Positions 7,331 through 15,286 are shown, counted from the first letter of the stretch. The stretch: DNA of 42,125 bases from Myxococcota bacterium (GCA_963169045.1 CAUJDF010000047.1:1-42125); one strand, 5' to 3'. Made by a program: numbers and translations. The notes: generated by a model from the letters alone, not told the origin.

Positions 7331-8605
7331 TTGAGCGCCCCCGAGGAACGGGTCTGTCCCCGCTGCCGACGGCCGGCCGACGACGGCGATCGCTGCTCGC
7401 ACGACGGCGCGTACTTCGTTGGCCGGCGGGCGCTCGAGGCCGTCGGTCGCGACGCGTACCTCGGCGCGTTCATCGCAGACCGCTATGCGGTCCTCGAGCG
7501 CGTCGGCGTCGGTGGCATGGGCACGGTCTACCGGGCCCGCGACGAGCGGACCGGCGAGCGGGTCGCCATCAAGTTCCTGCGCGACGAGTACGCCGGTCAT
7601 CGCTCCATCCGCCGTCGCTTCGTGCGGGAGGCCGAGGCGGGGGCGTCCCTCGACCACCCGAACATCGTGCGGCTCACCGACTTCGGCATCGATGCGGACC
7701 GCACGCTCTACATCGTGATGGAGTTCGTCGAGGGTTGGACTCTCCGAGAAGAAGTCAATCGAAACGGACCCTTCTCGGTGGAGCAGGCACGGCGGCTCGC
7801 CGGTCAGCTGCTGGTGGCGCTCGCCGCCGCCCACGAAGCGGGCCTCGTGCACCGCGACCTCAAGCACGACAACATCATGTTCCACGGCAGCCGCGCCGAC
7901 TTCACCGCGCGCATCCTCGACTTCGGCGTGGTGAAGATCACCGCGGCCGACGCCGGGGAGTCCGGTGGGGAGCTGACGGCGAACGGCGCCATGGTCGGCT
8001 CGCCGAGCTACATGAGCCCGGAGCAGCTCCGCGGCCTCGACGTGGGGCCGCCCGCCGACCTCTACGCACTGGCGGTGGTCATCTACGAGAGCCTCACCGC
8101 GCGGCGGCTCTTTCCGGCATCGAACTACGACGCGCTGCTCCGGGCCGGCGCCCGGCGCGAGGCGCCGCCGCTGGACCGCAACGGGCGGGGCGAGGCGGTC
8201 CCGCCGGCGTTCGACCGCTGGCTGCGGCGGGCGCTCGAGCACGATCCCGCCGACCGCTACCCGGGCGCGCAGACGATGCTGCTGGCGCTCGAGCAGGCCT
8301 TCGAGGAGATGGGCGGCGGAGCGTGGCACGGCGACCTCCTCGCCGACGCGCCCGGCACCGTCCCGCCGGAGGTCTATCGGCGCGAGCTCGCCGAGCCGCC
8401 GACGCCCTCGCCGCCGCCCCTCGCCCAGCGACCGGCCACGCCGACGCCCACCGCGCCGATGCTCACGACCCCCATCCTCTCGGCGACCGATCCGCCGGGC
8501 CCGTCCGCGGAGGCGTCGCCGCCGCGGAAGCGCGGGTGGCTGCCCGTCGGCGCCTTCGCCGCGGCGGCCCTCGTCGCCTTCGCGGCGCTGCGCCTGCTGC
8601 GTTAG
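7331..8605 (+). CDS. Ser/Thr protein kinase with N-terminal zinc ribbon and C-terminal membrane helix
   Basis: 424 residues from a TTG codon; no ATG or GTG exists in frame back to the stop at 7238, and a GGAAG stands just before the TTG. Residues 9-24 hold C-x2-C and C-S-H, a small zinc-ribbon-like motif. The kinase domain (about 51-310) has the Gly loop GVGGMG, VAIK with Lys81, HRD at 174-176 and DFG with Asp197, followed by SPEQ. The catalytic loop reads K-H-D-N where K-P-x-N is usual. A Pro/Thr-rich linker leads to one C-terminal membrane helix (about 402-420) with almost nothing beyond, so this kinase is anchored by its tail and has no outside sensor, unlike the kinase at 1224. Its gene is followed after 55 bases by the aminopeptidase, which seems to have its own promoter. 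Confidence 0.9.
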   Translation: MSAPEERVCPRCRRPADDGDRCSHDGAYFVGRRALEAVGRDAYLGAFIADRYAVLERVGVGGMGTVYRARDERTGERVAIKFLRDEYAGHRSIRRRFVREAEAGASLDHPNIVRLTDFGIDADRTLYIVMEFVEGWTLREEVNRNGPFSVEQARRLAGQLLVALAAAHEAGLVHRDLKHDNIMFHGSRADFTARILDFGVVKITAADAGESGGELTANGAMVGSPSYMSPEQLRGLDVGPPADLYALAVVIYESLTARRLFPASNYDALLRAGARREAPPLDRNGRGEAVPPAFDRWLRRALEHDPADRYPGAQTMLLALEQAFEEMGGGAWHGDLLADAPGTVPPEVYRRELAEPPTPSPPPLAQRPATPTPTAPMLTTPILSATDPPGPSAEASPPRKRGWLPVGAFAAAALVAFAALRLLR

Positions 8606-8624
8606 ATCCGCCGGTCGGCGTACG

Positions 8625-8653
8625 TTGATCCGGTCGGGCGCGACCGCTACCGT
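8625..8653 (+). promoter_or_regulatory. sigma70-like promoter giving a predicted leaderless transcript
   Basis: TTGATC (8625-8630), exactly 17 bases, TACCGT (8648-8653), then only CGCGCGC before the ATG at 8661. RNA synthesis would start at or within a base or two of the ATG. No ribosome binding site precedes this ATG, in agreement with leaderless translation. Confidence 0.6.
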
Positions 8654-8660
8654 CGCGCGC

Positions 8661-10118
8661 ATGCGCACCCGAATCGAATTCGCGCCCGCCGGCACCCCGG
8701 TCGGGTCAGGCAAGGTCCTGGTGGTCGTCGGCCGCGCCGAGCGCCTGCGCGCCGCCGCCGTCACCGAGCTCCTCCCCCCCGGTGCCGCCGCCGTGTGGTC
8801 GGCCATGATCGACGGGGCCTCGCCCGGAGACGCCGGCGCCGCCACCTCGACGTGGCTCGCCGACGGCGCCTTCCGCAAGGTGGCGGCGGTGGTGATCCCC
8901 GACGCGTGCTCGCGCCACAACGCGCCGGCGCGGCCCGACGTCATCCTCGACCACGTCGCCGGGCAGGCCGGCGGCGAGGACGCCGCCATCGTGCTCGCGC
9001 TCGACCGCGCCGACCACGCGCTCGCGGCGGCGACCGCCATCGCGCGCGCCTTTCCGCGCTTCAACCGCAAGTCCGGCGGGGGCGAGGAGAAGTCGCGCAC
9101 GGTGACCGTGGGCTTCGTCGCCCCCGACGCCCCGGTCGACCCGGCCCGCGTGGCGATCGTCACCGAGTCGGTGCGCCTCGCCGCCGATCTCGTCGACCGC
9201 CCGACCGACGAGCTCCACACCGAGGCCTTTGCGGCGCTCGCGCGGGCGCAGGCGGAATCCTTGGCGAATCCGCACGTGAAGGTCGAGACGATCGCCGGGA
9301 CGGCGCTCAAGGAGAGGGGCCTCGGCGGCCTCTGGGGCGTCGGCCGCGCCGCCATGCACGGACCGGCGCTCGTGGTGCTCACCTACGATCCGCCGGGGGC
9401 GAAGCGCACGCTGGCGTGGGTCGGCAAGGGCCTCGTCTACGACACCGGCGGCCTCTCCCTGAAGACGAAGGAGGGCATGCCCGGCATGAAGCGGGACATG
9501 GGCGGCGCCGCGGCCGTCCTCGGCGCCTTCCTCGCCGCCGTGAAGCTCGGCACGCCGGCGCGCATCCACGCGCTGCTCTGCCTCGCCGAGAACGCCATCG
9601 GCCCGAATGCCGTCCGCAACGACGACATCCTGACGCTCTACTCGGGCAAGACGGTCGAGCTGAACAACACCGACGCCGAGGGCCGCCTCGTGCTCGGGGA
9701 CGGCGTCGCCTGGGCCTCCAAGCACCTCGCCCCGGACGTGGTCGTCGACATGGCCACGCTCACCGGCGCGCAGCTCATGGCCACAGGCAAGCGGCACGCG
9801 GGCATCGTCTGCAACGACGAGCAGCTCGAGGGCGCCTGCGTCGAGGCCGGCCGGCGGTCCGGCGATCTCGTGCACCCCCTGCCCTACGCGCCCGAGCTCT
9901 TCCGGCGAGAATTCAAGAGCGATGTCGCGGACTTGAAGAACTCGGTCAAGGACCGCATGAACGCGCAGAGCTCCTGCGCCGCGCAGTTCGTGGCCGAGCA
10001 CCTCGTCGGGTACGCCGGACCGTGGCTCCACGTCGACATGGCGGGCCCGGGGGACAACGGCGACCGCGGCACGGGCTACGGCGTCGCGCTGCTCACGACC
10101 CTGTTCGCCGAGGGCTGA
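8661..10118 (+). CDS. M17 family zinc aminopeptidase, NPEPL1-like branch
   Basis: 485 residues. Removes N-terminal amino acids from peptides using two metal ions; cytoplasmic. By comparison with E. coli PepA the metal ligands are Lys256, Asp261, Asp279, Asp338 and Glu340, and the catalytic Lys268 and Arg342 are also present; the family signature NTDAEGRL is intact. The core resembles vertebrate NPEPL1 more than PepA: VYDTGGLS, MPGMKRD, FCLAEN-like CLAEN, LYSGKTVE and GDLVHPL all recall that protein (from memory). The ATG at 8661 is preferred to the upstream frame opening at 8625, since that codon lies in the promoter -35 element. The DUF1244 gene follows after 2 bases and is surely co-transcribed. 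Confidence 0.93.
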   Translation: MRTRIEFAPAGTPVGSGKVLVVVGRAERLRAAAVTELLPPGAAAVWSAMIDGASPGDAGAATSTWLADGAFRKVAAVVIPDACSRHNAPARPDVILDHVAGQAGGEDAAIVLALDRADHALAAATAIARAFPRFNRKSGGGEEKSRTVTVGFVAPDAPVDPARVAIVTESVRLAADLVDRPTDELHTEAFAALARAQAESLANPHVKVETIAGTALKERGLGGLWGVGRAAMHGPALVVLTYDPPGAKRTLAWVGKGLVYDTGGLSLKTKEGMPGMKRDMGGAAAVLGAFLAAVKLGTPARIHALLCLAENAIGPNAVRNDDILTLYSGKTVELNNTDAEGRLVLGDGVAWASKHLAPDVVVDMATLTGAQLMATGKRHAGIVCNDEQLEGACVEAGRRSGDLVHPLPYAPELFRREFKSDVADLKNSVKDRMNAQSSCAAQFVAEHLVGYAGPWLHVDMAGPGDNGDRGTGYGVALLTTLFAEG

Positions 10119-10120
10119 CG

Positions 10121-10366
10121 ATGGACGAGCGCACCCGGACCGAGATCGAGGCCGCCGCGTTCCGCAGGCTGGTCCAGCACCTGCGCGAGCGCACCGACGT
10201 CCAGAACATCGACCTGATGAACCTGGCCGGCTTCTGCCGCAACTGCCTGTCGAAGTGGTACCGCGCGGCCGCCGAGGAGCGCGGCGAGGCGCTCTCCGAC
10301 CCCGAGGCCCGCGAGCTCGTCTACGGCATGCCCTACGACGAGTGGAAGGCGCGCCACCAGAAGTAG
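10121..10366 (+). CDS. DUF1244 family small protein
   Basis: 81 residues. Nearly the whole sequence matches the DUF1244 family of short proteobacterial proteins: it begins MDERTRTEIEAAAFRRL, includes QNIDLMNLAGFCRNC and SKWY, and ends YGMPYDEWKARHQ. The two cysteines of C-R-N-C are conserved in the family; its biochemical role is not known to me. The start lies 2 bases after the aminopeptidase stop, so it belongs to the same transcript. Confidence 0.93.
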   Translation: MDERTRTEIEAAAFRRLVQHLRERTDVQNIDLMNLAGFCRNCLSKWYRAAAEERGEALSDPEARELVYGMPYDEWKARHQK

Positions 10367-10583
10367 AGGCTTGGCGACCGCCGCCGGGATCCGTGCGGAT
10401 GCGCCCGCCCGCTCGCGCGCGAACGGCGCGACGCCCACCGCCGCGCGCGCCAGCGCGAGCAGGAGACCACGAGCCAACCGGCGACCCCTCGCGTGCCGTC
10501 GCCGCGCCACGGAGCGGCCGGCATCGCAGGCCGGCATCGGCAGCCGCCGGCCGGCAGGCGATTCGCCGCTGGCGCATGTCCAC

Positions 10584-10613
10584 TTGATTCGTCGACGGAG
10601 GGTGCGGTACTCG
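10584..10613 (+). promoter_or_regulatory. candidate promoter of the matrixin-like protease gene
   Basis: TTGATT (10584-10589), 18 bases, TACTCG (10608-10613). The -35 is good, the -10 poor at its last position. RNA would begin near 10620, about 25 bases before the GTG start, and would include the GGGAGG ribosome site. The rest of 10367-10583 is GC-rich sequence in which I see no gene or structure. Confidence 0.4.
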
Positions 10614-10644
10614 CCTGCCGTCCCCCATCCATCGGGAGGCCCTC

Positions 10645-12744
10645 GTGCGCCGCACCCTCGTTGTCGCCGCCCTTCTGTCCGCCGGGGCCGCCCAGGCGTT
10701 CGTCACGCTCGACGGCGACCGCACGCGCTTCCGGGCGAACCCGTCGTACCGCCTCGTCAACGCGCTGCCCGGCGGCAACGGCACCGACGGTCCGGCCCTG
10801 CGGCGCGCCTTCGCCACGTGGCAGGGCGTGCGCGGCTCGACCTTGCAGTTCCGCGAGGTGCAGCGCGGCGGCGACATCACCCTCGAGTTCACGAACCGCT
10901 GGCCGCCCGAGGTGGGGCCGTTCGCCGCCGGCATCACCTTCACCAACCGGCGCGGCGGCGAGATCAGCTCGGCCGAGATCCAGTTCAACCTCGCCAACTT
11001 CGAGTGGGGCACGAACGGCGATCCCGCGGTGACCGACGTCGAAGGCGTCGCGGTGCACGAGATCGGCCACGCCATCGGCCTCGATCACAGCCGGACGCGC
11101 GAGGCGACGATGTACTGGTCGGGCGGCGACGAGGAGCTGCGCGACCTCGACGCCGACGACGAGCGCGGCCTGCGCTTCCTGTACGGCAACGGCGGCGAGG
11201 GCCAGGTGTGCGACACCTGCACCGCGCACGACGACTGCGCCGAAGGGCCCTGCCTGCTGCTCGAGCAGGACCGGCAGCAGGCCTACTGCGGCAAGACGTG
11301 CCGGGGCCCGAACGACTGCCCCGAGGGCTCGGCCTGCTACGAGCTGGACGACGGCAGCGCCACCTGCGCGCCGACCGAGCTCTGGTGCCGCGACGACGGT
11401 GGCACCGACCTGCGGGAGGGCGCCTACTGCTGGGGCGCCGAGCAGTGCGCGGCGGGCCTGCAGTGCGTGCCCATCCCCGGGGGCTCGGCCCAGTGCGCTC
11501 GCGAGTGCCGCGCCCAGCGCGACTGCGCCCGCGGCCAGTGCGTCGGCGCCGAGGGCGGCCGGCCCGGCATCTGCCTCGTCGGCGGCGACGGCGCCTTCGG
11601 CGAGGATTGCGACACCAACCTCGACTGCAGCTCGCTCCTGTGCGTGCCGCTCGACGACGTGACGAGCGTGTGCACGGCGGGCTGCGATCCGGGGGGCCGC
11701 AACACGTGTCCGGGCGGCGCGCCCTGCGTCGAGATCGAGGGCGTGCCCGACACGCCCGGGCTCTGCGTGCCCCCCGGCGACGTGCCCGAAGGCGGCGACT
11801 GCAGCGGGGCGGCGATGCGCTGCGCCGCGGACATGACGTGCATCCTCGAGGACGAGGCGGGCATGCGGGGCGCCTGCCGCGAGCCGTGCGCGCCGTTCGG
11901 CCGTTGCGACGCGGGCCGCGGCTGCACGCCGTTCAGCGGCGACGCGTGGTTCTGCCTGCCTGCCGGGCGCACCGCCGAGGGCGGCGCGTGCACGGCGGGC
12001 GGCGGCGACTGCGCGCCCGGCCTGCTCTGCCTGCCGTTCGACGACGACGGCAACGGCCAGTGCGTGCGGCCCTGCGACGACGGCGACGCCGACAGCTGCG
12101 GCGCCGACAAGGTGTGCTTCGACATCGACGGCGACGAGGGCAACCTCGGCATCTGCCCGCCGGGGGATGGCGTCGCCGGCGACCGCTGCGACACCGGGCT
12201 CGAGTGCGGCACGTTCCAGTGCGTGGCCGATGGCGACCACGGCGTCTGCACGCGCACCTGCTCGAACGGCGACGACTGCCCCGACGAGTGGCGCTGCGCG
12301 GCGACCGCCAACGGCAAGCTGTGCTTCCCACCCGAAGAGATGGGTGGCCCCGGCGGCGGGGGCGGCAGCGGCGGCGGGGGCGGCAGCGGCGGCGAGGGCG
12401 GCAGCGGCGGCGCGGGCGGCTCCGGCGGCGCGGGCGGCTCCGGCGGCGCGGGCGGCTCCGGCGGCGCGGGCGGCTCTGGCGGCGCGGGCGGCGGCGCCGG
12501 CGGGGGGAACGGCGGTGCGGGCGGCGTCGGCGGTGGCGCCGGCGGTGGGAACGGCGGCTCGGGCGGCGCTGGCGGAGGCGCCGGCGGCAGCCCCGACGGC
12601 GGCCCGGGCGGCGACGAGCCCCCCGGGACGGTCATCAAGAAGGACGGCAGCGCCGGCGGCTGCAACGCCGCGCCCACGGCGGGCGGCGCCGGCGGCGTCC
12701 TCTTCCTCCTGCCCCTCCTCGGACTGCGGCGGCGCCGCCGCTGA
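10645..12744 (+). CDS. secreted matrixin-like zinc metalloprotease with Cys-rich repeats and MYXO-CTERM anchor
   Basis: 699 residues from a GTG with GGGAGG close upstream. A signal peptide ends near AQA (residue 17-18). The protease domain (about 20-175) has the zinc motif HEIGHAIGLDH at 138-148 with a Met turn at Met156, as in matrixins. Residues 190-560 are a chain of Cys-rich segments of the Myxococcota type (C-x-D/C-x-P-G-x-x-C), probably disulphide-linked. A Gly/Ser/Ala linker follows (about 568-655), and the protein ends with Cys, a hydrophobic stretch and five Arg. That end matches the MYXO-CTERM signal, which is processed by myxosortase-type enzymes for surface display. It converges with wlbA, 30 bases away. 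Confidence 0.92.
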   Translation: MRRTLVVAALLSAGAAQAFVTLDGDRTRFRANPSYRLVNALPGGNGTDGPALRRAFATWQGVRGSTLQFREVQRGGDITLEFTNRWPPEVGPFAAGITFTNRRGGEISSAEIQFNLANFEWGTNGDPAVTDVEGVAVHEIGHAIGLDHSRTREATMYWSGGDEELRDLDADDERGLRFLYGNGGEGQVCDTCTAHDDCAEGPCLLLEQDRQQAYCGKTCRGPNDCPEGSACYELDDGSATCAPTELWCRDDGGTDLREGAYCWGAEQCAAGLQCVPIPGGSAQCARECRAQRDCARGQCVGAEGGRPGICLVGGDGAFGEDCDTNLDCSSLLCVPLDDVTSVCTAGCDPGGRNTCPGGAPCVEIEGVPDTPGLCVPPGDVPEGGDCSGAAMRCAADMTCILEDEAGMRGACREPCAPFGRCDAGRGCTPFSGDAWFCLPAGRTAEGGACTAGGGDCAPGLLCLPFDDDGNGQCVRPCDDGDADSCGADKVCFDIDGDEGNLGICPPGDGVAGDRCDTGLECGTFQCVADGDHGVCTRTCSNGDDCPDEWRCAATANGKLCFPPEEMGGPGGGGGSGGGGGSGGEGGSGGAGGSGGAGGSGGAGGSGGAGGSGGAGGGAGGGNGGAGGVGGGAGGGNGGSGGAGGGAGGSPDGGPGGDEPPGTVIKKDGSAGGCNAAPTAGGAGGVLFLLPLLGLRRRRR
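12343..12612 (+). repeat. Gly/Ser/Ala-rich coding repeat, part with 18-bp period
   Basis: The central part repeats an 18-bp unit coding GGSGGA about five times, flanked by looser GGGGGS and GGGNGG variants. It separates the Cys-rich domain from the sorting signal of the metalloprotease. The six-residue period is the same as in the lipoprotein linker at 3894-4019. Confidence 0.92.
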
Positions 12745-12774
12745 CCGTCGAGGTCGGCCGAGGGCGCGTCCCCG

Positions 12775-13710
12775 TCAGTTCTTGAGCTTGGGGTGGCCGC
12801 CGTTCGCGGGGGCCAGCTCCGCCTCGCGGATGGAGTGCACGAGCGCGATCGACGCGCGCGCGTCCTCGATGCCGTACCCGCCGCCGGCGAGCACGTCCTC
12901 GTAGACGCGGGTGTGCAGGTTCTCGAAGCCCTCCGAGAAGTCGATGTCCTGGCCGTTCATCGTCAGCGCGCGGAAGGCGTGCTTCCCGGCGGCGAGGTGG
13001 CCCGGCGGCAGGTCGGCGGCGTCGACCGAGAGGAACCAGCGCACGCGGGCCCACTCGAGGTCGATGGCGCCTGCGAGGCGCTCCTTCTGGCGCACGTGCA
13101 CCTCGCTCTTGAGCGGCTGACCGAACAGGTGGATCAGCAGATCGAAGAAGTGGATGCCGATGTTCATCGCCAGCGTGCCGGACTTCTCCTCATTGCCCTT
13201 CCACGACTGGTGGTACCAGGCGCCCCGCCGCGTGACGTAGGTCAGCTCCACGTCCACCTTCTCGCGCGGCTGCCGGGCCTCGAGCTCGCGCTTGAGGCGC
13301 TGCACCTCGGTGTGCAGGCGCAGCTGCAGCACCGTGTACACCCGACGCCCGGTCTCCTGCTCGAGCTGGCCCAGCTGGTCGAGGTTCCACGGGCTGATGA
13401 CGAGCGGCTTCTCGCACAGCGCGTGCGCGCCGACCCGCAGCGCGAGGCGGCAGTGGGCGTCGTGCAGGTAGTTCGGCGAGCAGATGCTCACGTACTCGAT
13501 GCCCTCGCCGCGGCGCCGCAGCTTCTCGAGGTGACGGTCGAAGCGCTCGACCTCCGTGAAGAAGCGGCAGTCGGGGAAGTAGCGGTCGAGGATGCCGACG
13601 CCGTCGTAGGGATCGCAGGCCGCGGCCAGCACGTTGCCCGTGTCGTGGATGGCCTTCATGTGGCGGGGGGCCACGAAGCCGGCGGCTCCCAACATCGCGA
13701 ATTTCTTCAT
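12775..13710 (-). CDS. wlbA: UDP-GlcNAc-uronate 3-dehydrogenase-like (WlbA/WbpB) oxidoreductase
   Basis: 311 residues, Gfo/Idh/MocA fold. WlbA/WbpB oxidises UDP-N-acetylglucosaminuronate at C3, the step before transamination toward UDP-2,3-diacetamido uronic acids of surface polysaccharides. The N-terminus has the Rossmann turn GAAGFVAPRHMKAI, CEKPL places the catalytic Lys at 101, SICSPNYLH is typical, and the C-terminal half keeps ARVRWFLSVDA, DIDFSEGF and GYGIEDAR, all as I remember them from Bordetella WlbA. The other pathway genes (transaminase, acetyltransferase, epimerase) are not in this window. The ATG is preceded by GAGGTGA and overlaps the stop of the SpoIID-like gene (ATGA), making it the last gene of a coupled trio. 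Confidence 0.88.
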   Translation of the reverse strand: MKKFAMLGAAGFVAPRHMKAIHDTGNVLAAACDPYDGVGILDRYFPDCRFFTEVERFDRHLEKLRRRGEGIEYVSICSPNYLHDAHCRLALRVGAHALCEKPLVISPWNLDQLGQLEQETGRRVYTVLQLRLHTEVQRLKRELEARQPREKVDVELTYVTRRGAWYHQSWKGNEEKSGTLAMNIGIHFFDLLIHLFGQPLKSEVHVRQKERLAGAIDLEWARVRWFLSVDAADLPPGHLAAGKHAFRALTMNGQDIDFSEGFENLHTRVYEDVLAGGGYGIEDARASIALVHSIREAELAPANGGHPKLKN

Positions 13711-14483
13711 GGTTCACCTCGGGGCGCCGACAGCTCGAGGTCGGCGCCGTAGAAATAGCGGAGAATCGCCCGAGTGTCATGAGCGGCCCGTCGGGCCAGG
13801 CACACGGCGGTGTTCTGGCCCAGGGCGCCCCGGTTGGCGGCGACCCGCCCGGCGAGCGGAGTGGGGCGCACCTTCTCCCCCTCGAGGCCGTCGTTGCGAG
13901 TGACCAGCACTTCGGTCCAGTCCGTGCCGCCATAGCTCGGCCACTCGCCCGCGCGCCGGGCGGCCTCGAAATCGGCGCGCATGGCCTCCCAGGTCTCGAA
14001 GTCGTAGCCGCTGTCGGCGGGCGGCAGCGGCGTGCAGTCGTCGGCGAGGCGGCGCGTACCCGCGGCGTAGTTGGCCGAGATCAGCGCGCCCGCGCGGTGC
14101 GCGACGACGTCCTCGGTGCGCCGCGCGGCCTCGATGGCCGCCTGGCGGGCGCCCGGCTTCCAGCACTGGAAACGCGGGGTCGTCGGCACGACGGCGTCCT
14201 CGCCCTGGCGCTCGAGGAAGGTGGCCAGGTAGGTGCGCGCGGCGATGGCCTGGGCTTCGAGCGCCGCGGGCGCGTTGCCGGCCCCGCCCAGCTCGCACTC
14301 GACCACGCCCGGCACGTACTCGGCCTCGACCCGCATCGCCCCTCGCGTGGTGTCGACGCACACCGGCATGAAGGCGGTGCGCGGGCCCGTCGCGAATCGC
14401 GCTCGGCAATCGTCGAGCGTGACACCGTTCGTGGCGGCGCCGCAGCCCGTCAGCAGGAGCAGGGCGAAGGCGGCGCGCCTCAC
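13707..14483 (-). CDS. SpoIID/LytB-domain lipoprotein (probable peptidoglycan lytic transglycosylase)
   Basis: 258 residues from a GTG that overlaps the upstream stop (GTGA). The signal peptide ends LLTGC with lipid Cys14. Residues 55-90 match the start of the SpoIID domain: EYVPGVVECELG followed by APAALEAQAIAARTYLA, where one of the acidic residues (Glu62 or Glu64) corresponds to the catalytic Glu of SpoIID. The C-terminal end (GALGQNTAVCLA and AILRYFYG) also fits the family's closing motifs. SpoIID cleaves glycan strands lacking stem peptides; in a Gram-negative cell an outer-membrane-anchored version would act in division or remodelling, which is an inference. Several extra cysteines (26, 42, 108 and others) may form disulphides. 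The stop overlaps the wlbA start. Confidence 0.85.
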   Translation of the reverse strand: MRRAAFALLLLTGCGAATNGVTLDDCRARFATGPRTAFMPVCVDTTRGAMRVEAEYVPGVVECELGGAGNAPAALEAQAIAARTYLATFLERQGEDAVVPTTPRFQCWKPGARQAAIEAARRTEDVVAHRAGALISANYAAGTRRLADDCTPLPPADSGYDFETWEAMRADFEAARRAGEWPSYGGTDWTEVLVTRNDGLEGEKVRPTPLAGRVAANRGALGQNTAVCLARRAAHDTRAILRYFYGADLELSAPRGEP

Positions 14484-15169
14484 GGCGAGACCATCGCGCG
14501 CAACACCGCGCGGTCCTTGAGGTAGTGGTAGCGGATCTGCGCTTCGCCGTAGCGGTGCTCGCGGCCGCGCGGGCAGGCGTCGCGCATCGCGACCCAGGCG
14601 CGCCACGACGACTCGACGGCCTGCGCGTGTGGGGCGGCCTCGACGCACAGCGCCGCGAAGGCGGGCCCGCAGGCGCCCTCGCAGTGGCCGCAGGGCGCCG
14701 CCGGGGCAGGGACCGCCGGAGGGGGCGCGTCCACGATCAGCAGCGCGCGCAGGGCCACCCAGGGCCCGAAGACCGGGTGGACGCCGAGGCCCGAGGGCGA
14801 CCGCCACAGCAGCCCGGCGGCCTCCGCCGCGTGCAGCAGCGCCACCCCCCGCGGCGGCGCGTCGCTGGCCCAGCGCACGTCGCACGGGAACCGGACCGCC
14901 GCCGCCACGGCGTCGCGCACATACGCGTCGAGGGGGTGCGCCGCCTCGGCGCGGCGCGGATCGGCCCGCAGCGCCGCGGTGAACGGCGCCCACAGCGCCC
15001 GCGTGTTGCCCACCACGAGGCCGAGCGCGTCCTCGCGCCCGAAGATCGGCACGCGCCAGGCCGCCGGCACGCGCGCGTTGTAGGCGGCGAGCGACAGCGG
15101 CGCCACCAGGTCGAGCCCCGCGGGCCGCAGCGCGTCTCCCAGCTTGTCCGGCGCCTCCGCAGGCGGCAT
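14480..15169 (-). CDS. MMACHC/CblC-like protein with embedded Cys cluster
   Basis: 229 residues from an ATG with GGGGAGGGG upstream. It resembles animal MMACHC (CblC), the cytosolic cobalamin chaperone that removes upper-axial ligands from B12: residues 13-40 (LRPAGLDLVAPL, AYNARVPAAW, VP) fit that protein's N-terminus; GLGVHPVFGPWVALR at 127-141 fits its C-I-H-P-R-F-G-G-W block; the W-R-x-W, RDAC and HRYGEAQ region near the end fits as well. Between these lies C160-x2-C163-x3-C167-x7-C175, not present in human MMACHC as I remember it, but similar in spacing to one iron-sulfur cluster of the related QueG family. Cobalamin binding and a metal cluster are inferences. First gene of an overlapping trio. 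No cobalamin riboswitch is seen upstream. Confidence 0.75.
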   Translation of the reverse strand: MPPAEAPDKLGDALRPAGLDLVAPLSLAAYNARVPAAWRVPIFGREDALGLVVGNTRALWAPFTAALRADPRRAEAAHPLDAYVRDAVAAAVRFPCDVRWASDAPPRGVALLHAAEAAGLLWRSPSGLGVHPVFGPWVALRALLIVDAPPPAVPAPAAPCGHCEGACGPAFAALCVEAAPHAQAVESSWRAWVAMRDACPRGREHRYGEAQIRYHYLKDRAVLRAMVSP

Positions 15170-15256
15170 GTGACGTCCCCTCCCCGGCCGCGGCGACCCA
15201 CGCGCACCAATGACGACCGATCGTCGCGGCGCGTCGCGTCGTGCTTCGGGTACGAA

Positions 15257-15286
15257 AATGTAAGTCAACGTACGCAGCCCGCGCAA
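15257..15286 (-). promoter_or_regulatory. candidate promoter of the CblC-like/SpoIID/wlbA unit
   Basis: On the minus strand: TTGCGC (15286-15281), 18 bases, TACATT (15262-15257). This is the only AT-richer patch in the 222-base divergent gap. It would leave about 80 bases of leader before the ATG at 15169. Confidence 0.45.
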
